In this document: piece after piece, positions 13,621-27,055 of the stretch | Layout: each line of letters starts with the position of its first letter | How positions within the stretch are numbered: the stretch's first letter is position 1 | From: Chrysomallon squamiferum | Taxonomy: Eukaryota; Mollusca; Gastropoda; Neomphalida; Peltospiridae | NCBI GenBank assembly: GCA_012295275.1 | Contig: CM022673.1 | Span: 16,477,310 to 16,541,309, forward strand | DNA length: 64,000 bases | Direction: 5' to 3' | Position numbers and translations under genes: made by a program | The notes under the pieces: generated by a model | The model's input: only the letters and a program-made list of their open reading frames with translations | The model's database searches: none | Told to the model about the DNA's origin: nothing

Positions 13621-16258
13621 CTGTAAATTTGTTTTCATCAATACTATTGTCTTCAGAAATTATTACTATTGCTATCATCATTGATAATATTTATATTTGT
13701 TTAAACAGGTATCTGATGGTAAGATAGGAATACATGATCGTGAAGTACAGAAGCAAGTTCACTTGACGACTGCTGACCTGCGTTTTGCCGACTGTATAGT
13801 TAAAGGTGTACTTGGAGATGACAACAGTTTGTTTGTAGGTGGTACTGGTAAGTTACTAAAAAAAAAAATTAGAGAGTTTTCTTTAGACAGCTGAGACTAA
13901 AAAAAACCCCAGTAATTCAAAATTGAATGAAAATATATTTGTTCTCATAAACAGAAATAAGTAATAAAAAATACAAAATACATAATATGAAAAACAAAGT
14001 AAAATACAAAATAATAAATATGTTTGGATTTGTGTTTGTGTTTGAAAATTAAACGGAAAAAACATTTACATAGTAAAAAATAATTTTTGCCATTAATTAA
14101 TACTTATTAATTTATTTTACACCATGCACCAGTTTGTGATTATCAGCTTATTTCTGTTCATAAATTTTGATGTTATTTACATATTTTATAATACAAAGTT
14201 TAAAAAAGAAATTTTATAAATATTTTAATTATATTTTTAGAATGGGAAGGTGGAGATGAATGGTTGAGAGCTCAGTTTAAACTTTATCTACAGTGTTTGT
14301 TAGCCTCAGTCAGTCATTCAGGTATTACAATCTGTTAGAGAAATATATATCTGAAATAACAGTATGAGATTAAAGCCGAATATGGGGATCTGTTAAATCA
14401 GAAAAAAAGATGTTAATCTATAATTTTTGTTTGCCTCTGTCAACCTGAGGCTACTTAGTTGTTTGAAAATAATTTTTTATATATATCAGGTGTAAAATGA
14501 GCAGGGTAATAAATAGGTTTTTTTTATTATCTGTGTTTGATTATGCCAGATCCTCAGACATGTACAGATTATTTGAGAATATATAGTTAAATAACTGTAT
14601 AATCATAGCAGAATCTCACACTGTGCATTATCTACAGTATGTGCTAGACATTCAGGTACTTACAAACTTTTTGAGAATTATATATCTTGAATAACTGGTG
14701 AAATTGTAACATTTTATAGCTGAATGTTGCAATCTGTTTAAATTTGGGATTGTAGGAGGAAAAAAGGCAATGCAAGTATTTTATTCTTGTTTTGTGAGTA
14801 AGATAATATGATATGGTTTTATGTGGTTCAGTAATGTTTTCCTACAATATAACATTAATGGATTTCCTTGTTTTTTTCATTACCTTATTGCTAAGAATAT
14901 TTAATACAGGTTTCCAATTTAACATTAATACTGTAACCAAATATATGAGTGATATATTAGATAATTGTTAATAATAAAATGTTTTTCAGGTTAAAATTAA
15001 ATTGTGTTTTTTTTTCATTTCTGTTTTCAGATGTAAAGGCAGTAGATGATTTTGGTAATCATTTTGTTCATGCCTGGAAAACAACTTACAACTTTAGACA
15101 ATGGAACAGAAAGGAACACACAGGCATGAAGGATCTCCCACCAGGGTTTGTTTTTGTGTTTTTCTTTAATCTGTAAAAATATTGTTTTTTGGTATGAGTC
15201 TTCAGTTTATCAATTTCCAGGATTGTAAATGTATTTTGTGTGTGTGTGTGTGTGTGTGCATGCATGCGAGTGATAAAATTGTATATTTCATTAACATTTT
15301 GATTCAGTATTTGAATTTTATTACATTAATTATTTTTCTTTCTTGTTAAAAATATATTAACTATTTTATATTCATATTTACAAACTAATGGTATCCTTTT
15401 AACAATATATTATCTTAAAATAGGTTTTAAGATTTAATTTTTAAATTTTCATTAACACAGTTAAATAATACCTTTCTGAATTAACAAAATTACAACATGT
15501 TCATTAAGGACAAGATTTTTAAGATTCATTTTATTTATGAGTGTTTTTTTCTCCAGACATCCATGTGGTGGTAACTTGAATGTAGCAGATATTCGAATGA
15601 AGTTAGCACAGTGAGTGATTTTAAACCAAAAAACATTTTAAAAAATGTATGTCCCAAAAGGATAGTAGGTAAATAAGATTATATAAATCAGAAAAAGATG
15701 ATAATCTAAAATAATTAAAAATTTAAAAGACATCTTATAGAAAATTAAAGTTCAGTGTTATTTATAAAAAAGAGATTAAACAAATATGTTGTTTAGCTGA
15801 GATCACTAGAGGTAATGAGTGTTTGTGTTGCAGTACTATGCAGAACACTGAGAGAGGTAAAAGGCTGAATGCTGCAGTGGTGCAGACAGGAAAGTATGTT
15901 GTACAAACAGGAAAAGCAGTAGGTAAGTTTTTTAAATAATCATTGTAATCATTTTCTTCAAGGAATTTTTAAAATTCTTTGGTTCCTGCACACCTTGATA
16001 AATGTTAGTTTTCTGGCAGTGGCTGCTGCATTCCTGGCAGTCAGTATTGTTTAAAAACAAAAATCTTCAGTGTTGTCAGAGTTTATTATGAGGGATTTTT
16101 AAATTGGTATGTGTTCTGTCGTTTTCACTAAAAATGTATTATTTTGTTTTATAGGAGGAGCATTCAACCATGCCAGGTCAACTCTGACTTCTTGGTTTAG
16201 CAGTTTCACTCCAGACAAAAACTCTGAGAAGAAAGAAGAGGATGGAGAGTCTAGCTGA
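7988..16258 (+). CDS. AVL9: AVL9 homologue, late secretory pathway (DENN-related) protein
   Basis: Avl9 is a conserved DENN-like protein linked to late-secretory and Golgi-derived traffic and to cell migration. Fifteen exons join in phase: 7988-8068, 8643-8763, 8982-9067, 9303-9374, 9786-9942, 10390-10469, 11073-11142, 11375-12603, 13051-13185, 13709-13847, 14241-14321, 15031-15145, 15557-15610, 15834-15922, 16155-16258; 870 aa in total. Conserved blocks are VVVIGFHHKKGCQVEYSYPP, LPSLALPDGAHNFEKDTVFF, QKSVCVLS, ITHAYF, LFPGMIEFGL, DQYGFPLAVFT, TTADLRFAD, GDEWLRAQF and VVQTGKAVGGAF. Exon 8 alone encodes about 410 residues (223-632) of mostly polar, probably disordered linker, making the protein roughly 220 aa longer than human AVL9. 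The ATG at 7988 is chosen because the family motif follows within 20 residues; an in-frame ATG at 7883 gives a low-complexity extension. Confidence 0.95.
10451..10495 (+). repeat. 22-bp tandem duplication spanning the AVL9 exon 6 splice donor
   Basis: The 22-bp unit beginning TTCTTCTAGAGAGAAAGG occurs twice in direct succession. The first copy is the end of exon 6 with its donor; the second lies in the intron and carries another GT at the equivalent place. Use of the second donor would add 22 bases and break the frame, so the first donor is used here. Confidence 0.8.
13577..13620. repeat. (TAA)n microsatellite in an AVL9 intron
   Basis: About 14 TAA units, one interrupted by G. Confidence 0.85.
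14281..14745 (+). repeat. Degenerate tandem copies of AVL9 exon 11 end plus donor
   Basis: Exon 11 ends with CTTTATCTACAGTGTTTG and, after a serine-coding stretch, ATTCAG|GTATTAC. At 14626-14743 the intron repeats a degraded version: CATTATCTACAGTATGTG, then ATTCAGGTACTTAC, then a matching downstream sequence up to AATCTGTT. A further partial copy (TTGAGAATATATAGTT and following) lies at about 14551-14620. Confidence 0.6.
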
Positions 16259-16795
16259 TAGCAGAACAAATGTGACGTATTTGTACCAATCGGACTAACT
16301 ATAACATCGAGAGAACAGATTTGAGCAGCCAGAGTTTACAAATATTGTGATAGCTTTTCACTGAACAGATTGATTGTATTAAATAGAAAAGCAAGGTTGG
16401 CACATGTTGAGGTTTTTCTTTAAAATTTTAGTGTTTTGTGGTGAAAATAACTGATGATTGTCAATTTAATTTACCTAAAAATAGTTCAGGAAATGCATTC
16501 TTGTTTGTTAAAAAACGAATGGATTTAATACAAGCATAATATCATCAAATATGAAAAAAAATTCTTTGTTTGTCTCAGTTCTTGGCATCTTAGAAATCAC
16601 AAATATTTGATTTATTGTATTTTCTCACATTTCCAAAATTTGTTTCTTGGAATGAGTTGTTTTCATTTTTATTTTGAGAAATTTTATAATAAGTGCACTT
16701 TTATTGCTACTTTAAAATTATTGTTTTTATTATTATTATTACTTTATTACTTTTTATCAGTTTTATTAATTTATATGATAAGTTATTTTCAATCA

Positions 16796-16801
16796 AATAA
16801 A
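16796..16801 (+). terminator. Candidate AVL9 poly(A) signal
   Basis: AATAAA about 540 bases past the stop codon. Later AATAAA motifs also exist, so UTR length is uncertain. Confidence 0.4.
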
Positions 16802-17170
16802 TAATTAACTTAGATTCTGATTAGCGGAAACAAAATGGAATTATTTATTATAATATATATATATATATATTTTTATTATTTATGTTGGGCACGGCTCATT
16901 ATGGAGATTTTGACTAGTCAGTTGTTTTGGTGCTATCCTTAGTAATTAGTAGTTTTCATTTTTGTTTCTTCTTTTTTTTATGTTTACTTTCTGTTTGTTT
17001 ATGTTTACTTTTATTTACTCATTTGTGTTACACATTCCTCATTCTTAACCTGCAGGATCAGCTCTCCATAATAAATGTGTCCATATTTTTTTTCAAGTGG
17101 TCCAAAAAGTATACCTGGTTTCTGTTCAAGTTATATTTTGCCCAGTCTTCAACTTGCCATTTGTACTAGT

Positions 17171-17373
17171 CTGAAGAAGAAACCCAACTTGTATATTAGT
17201 AATCCAGCTTGTTATTTCAAAGAAGAAACTGATCAGTATATTTGTATGTCAGTTATTTATTTCAAAGAAGAAACTCAACTATATATTAGTATGTGAACTA
17301 TTTATTTCAAGGATTAACTCAACTATATATTAGTCTGTCAACTATTTGTTTCAAAGAAAAAACTCAACTATAA
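17171..17373 (+). repeat. Minisatellite of about 54-bp units downstream of AVL9
   Basis: Four to five diverged units share TTTCAAAGAAGAAACT, CAACTATATATTAGT and GTCAACTATTT-like blocks in fixed order. Confidence 0.75.
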
Positions 17374-20089
17374 ATTCAGTAATATTTTATTAATCGGTAA
17401 ATTACTCAGTTAATAAGAAACTTGGTTGTAAATTGATAATAGTTTTTGTAGGAATAAATAATATATTTCAATATTATTTTCAAAGTGGTTGTTGTTATAT
17501 ATACAGGAATTGCTGTGAGTCACAACTGGAAATATAACCATTTACAATTTAACCATTTTCCAAACTGACATTTTTCATGTTGTATAAAAAGGTGATATTT
17601 TACTTTGTATGTTAATTGTTTGTTTCAAGATGTATGACAATAATATTTTGTTATATTGAAAACTGTTTTTTAGGAGTCAGTTTAAGGACATGTTTTCTCT
17701 TAAAACCATTCTGTAATGAACAGAAAGAAATGTTTTTACTTGATGTAGTTACATAATTTCACATTTATAGAAACATTCCATCTACGTAAGCATATATTAT
17801 TGTATTAGTATTGTTAATTTAATTTAAATTTTATAACACCAAATGTAAAACGAGCCATACATCTGATACTAAAAGTGAATATCAAGATTTAAATATTTAG
17901 TTAAAAGTTTCTTAATTGATTGATTTATTTTACTCAGTCAAAGTAATTTAGTTTATTTCTCCATTATTAACTTTAATCCCATAATTTTAAATATTTTTTA
18001 TTGAGAAAAGAAAAGAAAAAAATGGAAGAAGAAAAAAAGAATAAAGAAATATTAGAAAAAAGTTATAGATAAGGAAAAATTTGAATACCAAATTATTGTT
18101 TGAATAAAGTTATGTATTTCAAACTTTACTTTTAAGATGTGCAATCTTATCTGTACATTGAAAAAACTCTAAAAAAAATGTATTTCTTTATCTGTCTTTG
18201 AAGATGTTTATCCATCAAATAAATAAGAATTTTCCCATAGTTTCAGTAGGATTCACTGACAGATATGTGTTATTTGTCTTAGTTTTCAGAATTATTTGTA
18301 TATCTGAAAATACGCACAAATCATTTATCTTTAAATTAGTCACAAATTCCAGTTAACAATAATAATGTTATGAAATAGTGATATGTTACTTTTTTAATCT
18401 TACTTGTTTGTTCAAGATGTATAAAAATACTAATAATAGTGTTACATTATTTTTTACGCTTAGTTTTATGTTTCAAGATGATTTTGGTGATAATTATATT
18501 AATACCACATACTTATCTTCTATAGGTGAGTATCCATTTGCACATTTATTTGTGGATACAAATTCAATGAAATTCCTACAACGAAAATAGATTACCAGTT
18601 GTACATCAAACTTTGAACACTTTGCTTGCGTTATTAAAATATTATCTTAAAATTTGTCTCAGAACCTTACAAAACAAACTCCCACTATTCATTGTTTACA
18701 ACTGTACATGTTTGACAGCTGTGTGAAGGCAGGAAATTTATACTTTTAATAAAATAGCTGATAGTGATGAAGTTGGAATGGGATAATCAAAGTGTGTAGT
18801 TATAAAACAGTAAATGGATATTTTTAAACATTTACAAATTTCTAGATCACTTGGTTCTAGACAGTGGTGATGCATGAAATCCTGTGTAGTGCTCAACACA
18901 TTGATGATTAATGATTTATTTGCTTGTTCAAATTAAATTAATTTATAGTTACTTTGTGTTGTTTCTTGCCATCATTTCTTAAGCTTGTTAATTTTGGATC
19001 TCGTGCCTAGTAACATAATAATTTACAATGATTGTAATTTGATTTTTGTTTCTTTTAAAAAAAAATTCTAATGGGTTTTTCTAAAATGTATATTTTGTTC
19101 CATAAACAAAGTACAAGACATTATTATCCATTATTGTTAAAGTTTGTTGTTGCATTAATTGAGGCTTGTGCTTAGAAAAACAGTTGGATTGGCACTGCAA
19201 CATTATTTAAAATAAAAAGGATTTGGTGATTAAAATGGGGTTTGTTTTGACATACATGTGTATATGCAGTATACATGTGTTAGTAACATTTTTTTTTTTT
19301 TTTTTTGCACTTAGGTTTTATTTATAGTGTTATCAGTTACAATATTTTTCATTTTATTTTGAATTTCTATTATTACAAATATGTGTTCACAAATATAATA
19401 TTGTATAATAATAATGTTTTAAATTTCTTTTTGTGGAGACTGCTGTTGATAATTATTTTGAAATGGATAATAATGTGGCTTGTTTTATTGCTTTGAGGGG
19501 TTATGCAGGAAAGAAGTTGAAAAGAAAAAGATGTTTGATAAATCCATGTGGATTATATTGGCAAAGAAAAAGGCATTATATTACAGCTTCATTGAAATAA
19601 ATGTGGGATATTTTTTATAATTACAATATAATGCACTGATAGATTTAAATTCAAATTTTTGTTTAAAGTATTTATAATGTATTTGTTGAATGTTTTTGTG
19701 TGAATACTCAAAGTGAAGGTATGTGTATTTGTGAGTTTTCAACTTATATTATGGTTGTTTTTGCTTAGTTTTTTCATTTATAGTTATTACTCAAATGACT
19801 ATTATTTTTATTTTATTTTTATTATTATTATTAATTTTTTTTTTTTTTTTTACTTTTATAACAAATCCCAGGTTTAGAATTTTGAAATGGTAAAATTTTA
19901 TTGGCTTTGCTGGTTTATTTCATTTTTTTTTTTTTTTTTTTTATGGATTTATTTACTGTAATTTCTTTTTTTTTAAATTGATTAAAGCTATATTAATTAG
20001 ATTTTTTAAAACTAAAAACAAAATTATTTTAAACATATCTAGAGTTTGAAAAAGGTTGATGACAATACTTTTAACCCATTGTGGCATTA

Positions 20090-20094
<5 letters not shown>

Positions 20095-20120
<26 letters not shown>
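20095..20120. repeat. (TA)n microsatellite
   Basis: About thirteen uninterrupted TA units. Confidence 0.85.
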
Positions 20121-20124
<4 letters not shown>

Positions 20125-20771
20125 TGTTTTCTTATTTGCAAAGATGAATATGAGATTTTGAATGGGCCAGTTTGAAATTTTACAAGGCAGATTACAATTT
20201 TTTATATTTGAGGGAAAATTTAGTTGGAATTAAAAACTGATTTAATCTAGATACCTGTGTATATATATATATATAAAAAAAAAATGCAGAATAATATATT
20301 CCCTGTTATCATAAGATATCCATGTAAAAATAACTACATTTGTTTCTTTTTTAAAATTATGAAATGGTTTTCAAGAATGGTTGAAAGTTGTTTTAATGTG
20401 ATATTGTTGTATTCTTGGTTGCAAACATATATTTCTGTGGTAAAGTTTATAATTCCTGTACTTGGTGTTTGTTTTTTGTTTTATAATTTTAATATTCAAA
20501 AGTGTTAGTAACATAGATAATATAGGAGTGGATTTTATCTGGGTGCTTGTCAATTCAGGACAATGGTAGGATACAAGATGAATCCTTCTTAAATGCTTTT
20601 GAGCTGTTTTCCAATCTTACCAGATCCTACTAATTAATTCATCAGACACTGATATTTTCCTGTCCACAGGAAGGAACATTTGAAAAATTCTCTTCCTGTT
20701 ATTGGTGTGGAATGGATTTCCTTTTGAATTATTACAATACTGTTGAGATACAGTTTAAATAATTTTGTTCT

Positions 20772-20793
20772 AACACACACACACACACACACA
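20772..20793. repeat. (AC)n microsatellite
   Basis: Eleven AC units. Confidence 0.9.
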
Positions 20794-20811
20794 GAAATAC
20801 ATGCACACATA

Positions 20812-20911
20812 CATTAATTATACATATGTATTATATAATTAGAACTAATTTACATATTTATACATTAATTATACATATATATTATATAATTAGAACTAAT
20901 TTACATATTGT
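20812..20911. repeat. 51-bp tandem duplication
   Basis: Two nearly identical copies, each containing ATTAATTATACATAT, ATTATATAATTAGAAC and TAATTTACATATT. They differ mainly at one G/A position. Confidence 0.85.
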
Positions 20912-21416
20912 TTTGAGGTATGAAAAGAGACTGTAAATTTCCACCATGTTGTGTTAGTTGGATTAATGATGAGAGTCTGTCTGACATGAATAACTTGAAC
21001 GAAGTCCTATCCTATGTTCTGAATTAATTCTATTTCAACAGAAATTTTAAAATACTTTTAAACATTATATCTCTTTTGTGGAATTGTTTATTTTTATCTT
21101 ATTTTTATATTTTTTTTCTGCTGTTGTTGTCTTATTTGCAAAGACAGATTTTGAGTGCTATATAATTGTATTACTCAGGAAGGTATTGATTGCTGATGTT
21201 CATATGCAGCATGGTGATGGGTGGAATTCAAGAGTGTCTAACATGCAGGAAGCAGCTCTACTCAGTGGTGGTAACCAGACATTAGCATAATATGTCTGTG
21301 CCACAAGCCATGCTGTAAACACATTTTCTGACACAAAACTAATGTTAAAAAGACCCAACAACACAATTTTGGTAAACAAAAATAAGTTGTTTTTTTTTTT
21401 TTTTTTTTCATGGACT

Positions 21417-21422
21417 TTTATT
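21417..21422 (-). terminator. Candidate distal poly(A) signal for the PARP gene
   Basis: AATAAA on the - strand next to a long T run on + (21391-21408). It would imply a 2.8-kb 3' UTR. Nearer signals may be used. Confidence 0.25.
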
Positions 21423-24225
21423 GAATATTTACTTGAAATATAAGGATATTTAAGAATTTAAAAAACAGCTTTGAAATACTGTACTTTTAATAGGTTTTAA
21501 TGATTTGTACGAACCAAGAGTTACAGTCATTAACATTTTACTCAAATTTGTAAAAGTGTAGATACTTATTGTCGTGAAAATACAGACTTTTACAATAAAT
21601 ATACATTGCAATAAATGTACAGAGCACTAAAAATACATAAAAAAGAACAATACACTCACCCATTACCCAGACTTGTTTATATATTTGTAAAATCCTTTAA
21701 AGTATACTTATTCAACAAATTTTGTTTTGGCATACAGTTTAACAATAGCAAATTAGATTTCATTTTTTTCTTCACAACAGAATGAATAAAACAAGATAAA
21801 TAAAATGGCTTAAATATGACTGGGTCATAAAATATTATTCTCCAACTTACCAACATTTAATGAATAAGCTATATAATTCTGTGAACAATAAAAGCACATA
21901 GCATATAAAAATGTAAAGAAGTTTATATCAAACTACAGATAATAAAATGAAAAAAAAAAATCACTGATAAAAGTTGACTTCATCAAATTTTATTTCATAT
22001 TTATTATTTAACATCTGATACGCTATAAAATTCTGTCATCCAGTGAAAAAACCCAGTACCCAACTCTAAACAGTATCATAGTAAAATAGAAACTATGCAA
22101 ATTCATTATCCCTTGGGAAGGTATAAATGAACAAAGCTTTACCACTAACTGAAGTCAAAGAGATCCTTGGTTATTGATTGAAGGGACATCAAGACAATTG
22201 ACAAAGATGATGACTAAAGCCTGACTTACTGCTAAGTAAAGAGGACAAACATGGTGTGAAAGAAGTAGGTTTCCTTTTTTGCATGTGTCTTCCTTAATAA
22301 CAAATAAGAGGCCACAGAATCATAGATACCAACATACCGTGAACACATTTTTAAATAAAATGTCTTCTTCTTTACAATACTGCCAAGCTAAAACCTCTAA
22401 TAGCTTAACCGTTTTCATTTTTGTCTTTTATTTATTAATTTATTTTACATTTCACTTTGAATATAAAAAGGTGACTTGCTAGATATTCCAATGGATAATG
22501 GAATTTATTCAGTTTCTTTCTGAGAGGCATAAACCTTGCTAAAACAAAACCTTCTATTATTATAAAATCTAAAGCCATTGTTTAATATCTAAAAATAGAT
22601 TCTGTGCTGTAGCTTACTGGTTACAGTGACTGGCTGAAAAGCACTTGGTTAAGAGATATATATATCTTTCACTGGATGAATCATAACGAAGTCAGTAACT
22701 GAGGTTGAGTTTTAGCTTACATGATCTCTACTTCTCAGTGTGCTCACTGAAATATTTACAGTTCCGACCAAACATCATGGTGTATGTTTTCCAGCCTGTT
22801 GGATGGTTAATATAACAGATTACTAGCTTCTGATCAACATGGATGAGAGAGAGGGCCATTTCACAAAACTGCCTAAAAGTCATTTTTAACCAAAAATCAA
22901 CTTGAACTTTAAACAATAACATAACTTCATTAAAAAAATAAAAATTAATTAATTAATTTTTTTAAAGGTTGTGTAGACTGCCAGAAATCCAACAACTGCC
23001 TGAATATTATTGTGTGTGAATTTAAAAAGAGTAGCTTGTTTTGTTGTAGCACTGAATACCATTCTGCAGTCTCTATGATCCTGTAGTGCAATCTCTGATT
23101 TAACAAATGTTGTTGTGTACAGCTTTAAATAAAACATTTCTTCCTTCCTTCCTGAAGATAATGGTATCTGTTTATGTGTATGTAAAAAAAATGATCTAGA
23201 AATGCGTATGATAACCAGTAACAGATATTTCATTTAAAAACCATTGATTTTTAAAACTATTTATTAATTTAGAAAGTAATCCAGAAATTGTATGAAATTC
23301 CATTTACTATTTAAACTATTAGTCATCACTACTAGATCTCAAATTTTTTTTTTTTTTAAATTTCAAAAACATATAAAAACATAAATAAATAAATACAGAA
23401 ATACAGAAAAAAAATCATGTATGCAAGAAATATATAAAACTTACTGTTCTTAAATAAATTTACATCAGCGAAAAACAGACATTCAGTGTTAAATTATGAT
23501 CATAAATAAATTACTGTTGAAAATCCTTTGATTCATAACTTCTATAACTAAACTTTTATATAATATAAAATTTTATTTCAATAAATTTGCTTTCAGTGAT
23601 TAAGGGTAAAGAAAAGGTCATTTTACATCCTTGCTTTAAAATCATGTCTGATGAAAGCAGAATCACACAAAAAAAGATCACAGCAAAACATTAAGAACAG
23701 GAAATCTCGTTAGTGCAGTGTAAATATAGTAGAGATTATCCTATTAATTAACCTGTCTGTTTGCTTACAATAATTTTTATCAGTATTATTACTTATGATA
23801 GTTACCAGTATTATTATAAAACTTTATAATTTTTGAATATGTAAGATTATAATGTTTGTCAATCTGCAACAATCTTTATTAATATTATTACCAAAACGAT
23901 AATCCTTTGAATAATGAAAAATTATAATCTTTTGCTTCTAATAATCTTTATCAGGCTTATAACCAAGCTAATAATTTTTTTTAATGGTATATGTTTATAA
24001 TATTTTGCACGTAATATTTTTTTCAGTATTACCTAATAGATAATAATCTAACTAATAAGATTATAATAAGATTACAAAATACCAAACTGTATTCAGAGAT
24101 CTTCAATATCTTCATTAAACGGATAATCTTTAAAACAATACATGATTATGATGTATTTTCTTCTTAACAAAAGCTTTAGAATGAAGTACATTTTAGAAGA
24201 GAATTATCCACATCTCACATTGCTG

Positions 24226-27021
24226 CTACTGCTCTTCGAAATACAGAGAAATTGCTTGATCGAGGTTCATGGCACAGCGCTCGAGGTAGAGCTTAGCAAC
24301 ATCTCTTTCATCTGTTGCAGTGACACTGAGAAAGTCGGTTATAAGCATATCTTCTACTTGTTTTACAGAATCTATATCCAAATTTTCAGAAAAAGAATTC
24401 CCTTCTGCTACTGCACTCGAAGTGTTTTCTCTGCTGGATGCTGAAAAAACCCAAAATAAAATAAAAACACAAAAAATAAAAATATTATTTAAAAATGATA
24501 CACACACACATATATCCAATACATGTACACCACAGATATACATACACATACAACACACACACACATGCATGCACACACACACACACACACACAGACAGAA
24601 ATGTACAGTGATAGATAAATAACTGCTTCTTAAACATCTTTGTCATAGTAACAGTTTTACATTATGGATATTATATTAAGTAAAGATCTACAACACCTTT
24701 GTTCTACATCTCATCATCAGTGGATTACTTACCTGTTGCAGTATTTTGTCTGTTGTTGTTGTTTACTTCTGGATTAGAAGATTCATTGTCAGAATCATCA
24801 GGCTGAACACCAACGAAAAAAAAAATTCAAATAACAATAATGTGAAGACAACAGTATACACACTTATTACGTTTAATGGTCCATTATTAATACAGGTATC
24901 AATTAAGTTTATCTAGAGGAGTTTAAAACTTGGTTATGGAAATAAATAAACTAATATTTAATACTCCCTCAGATCATTTTATTATTAGATTATGTAAAAC
25001 AATCATGCTGCTAAATCAAGTGCAAAGTTCTACCTATCAGCAGCAAGAGTTATTTTGTATACACCTCCCCTCAAACAGGACAACATATTCCATAGCCCTT
25101 GATAAAACAGTCAAATAAATTAGTTTAGAAAAAAGCTCAAAGGGTGTTCAGAGGAGGTCTGATTCTGCAGGCTCCATGCCTTAATCTTGCATTCCAATTA
25201 CTATTCTAATTTAGATTACATAAATAAGTTAAAATGAATAAGAATATTTTTAAATTTAAAAAAAAATAAAAAATAAAATAATAAAAAAATAAAAGCCTTG
25301 ACTGTTATGATTTTTTTAACATGATAAATGAAACCTGAAACATATATTTATTATATAAAACATTATTTTTGTATATTATATATTATCACTATTGACTTTA
25401 TTCTTGCTAAGAATTTAATTTAAATTTTATTTTATTATCTTCTATTGTAATCTTTTATTTGATTTGATTTTATTACCTCTGGTGTACCATTTATTTTCAA
25501 AACCTTCATCCACAATAAACGATCTTTTCTTTTCTGTGCCTGTAATAAATGTGAGTCCTATTACAACAACAACAACAACAATAATATATGCATTTATATA
25601 GCACCCAAAACCGCAGTTTGGATATAGTAACATTATAAACTGTTAATCAGAGAAAGAAAATGTTTAAATTTTTTACTATAAAAATCAGAAATGAGTGTTG
25701 CTAAATAATAAGCTAGTTTATAAATTATAACAGTTTTCGAAAAAACCCATTGTGTAAATATTTTGATGCTGAATGTAAAATGTTATTAAAATATTTGATT
25801 AACTATAAAATTATAGCAAACATTATTTTTTTTTTTAATTGTGTTTTTTAACATACCTGGATAAAACATAACTTTCTAAAACCAAGGGTAGAAAAAAAAA
25901 TTAAAAAAGTTAAAATGTTTCTTTCATCTGTAAAATATAACATTAAATATTAAAAGAAAAATCAGAAATGTACTCACATTTGTAAGTCCTTTGTAAATTT
26001 GTCCATTTTCTTCTGCTCTCCGCCTCCTCACACTTTCTCTCACTACCTCAATTCTTTGCATATGTTCCCAAAGGTCAGGAGTCATATTGGGATCTAGTAA
26101 AAGCAAAACATTCCAATTTAAGACAAAATAAAGAGAATAGGTGTTTGTGTCATTGTGGAAGGAAGCTACTAAAACAGGCAGAAAGAAGAGGTGGAGGGAG
26201 ATAGAATCTTTTTATATCTTCATTCATTCGTTGAAAGCGAGAGAGAGGGGTAGAGCTAGGGGAAGGAGAGACAATGAAAGCAACAGAGACACACAGAAAA
26301 TCAAAGAGAAAAAGAGAATGAAACACAGAAACAGAAAAAAGTATTTAAAACAACATACACGTTGTTAAATCATCAACAGTGGGATCATCAACATCATCAT
26401 TAGCTGATGAAGCCAATGCCTCTCTTGATGCTGCAACAACTGCTGCTGGTGAAAGTAATGAACTGTTGGAAAGTTTTTTAATGGGAAGTGTTCTCTCCTT
26501 GGTTCGGAAAGTTATAATATATTCAATCATTATTCTACGGTTCTCATACACCACAAATTCATTGAAATCAACAGGGCAGCCCTGAAAAAAAACAGAAAAA
26601 GAATAAAAAGAAAAAATAAGCAGTAAATATTAATTTGGTTAATGATAATGTAACACTTGTTAATTTCAGACTGAATCATTCATCTGGCAAGCTTAGGACT
26701 CGATTTCTGGATTTGTCATACTTCTGGATACAGGCTGAATCTTTACTTAAAATATATATTAGACAACAAAAATAAAGAATAAAACTGTATTTAACAGATA
26801 CAAATTAATACCCTGCTCTTTATTATTTTACTTAAAAGTTTTAAAATACCTATAGAGAACATGCTGTTCAGTAGTAACATGGATTTCTGCTATTCTTTTA
26901 GACATGATAACAATTGAAAATGAGAGTAAACTGAAACAAATAATAACATGCACAGCTGTACTCTAACCTGAATCAGTTTAATGTCAGGTTGTAATGAAAG
27001 TTCTGTCTGTTTTTTTAAGGC

Positions 27022-27055
<34 letters not shown>

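Larger units (their letters stand above)
16259..24225. other. Long convergent spacer and 3' UTRs between AVL9 and the PARP gene
   Basis: Eight kilobases with no exon I can support. The left part should be the AVL9 3' UTR, with the first poly(A) signal at 16796. It contains a minisatellite (17171-17373), T runs (about 19290-19306, 19837-19851, 19924-19942, 21391-21408), TA repeats and a 51-bp tandem duplication (20812-20911). The right part should be the 3' UTR of the PARP gene on the other strand. Moderately GC-rich patches at 21150-21300 and 22730-23200 lack recognisable protein similarity. Confidence 0.55.

Noticed and set aside
16607-16804. AT-rich hydrophobic ORF after AVL9
   Set aside because: 3' UTR sequence; Phe/Leu/Ile bias from T-rich DNA.
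21078-21290. 70-aa ORF with a GC-richer end (IADVHMQHGDGW)
   Set aside because: No family recognised, no partner exon found; lies in a likely 3' UTR.
22728-23233. Two - strand ORFs of 64 and 94 aa downstream of the PARP stop
   Set aside because: Somewhat protein-like composition but no motif or splice context; most likely part of the long 3' UTR or an old repeat.
24142-24622. Two ORFs on + over the PARP terminal exon
   Set aside because: Antisense shadows; one extends through a CA microsatellite.
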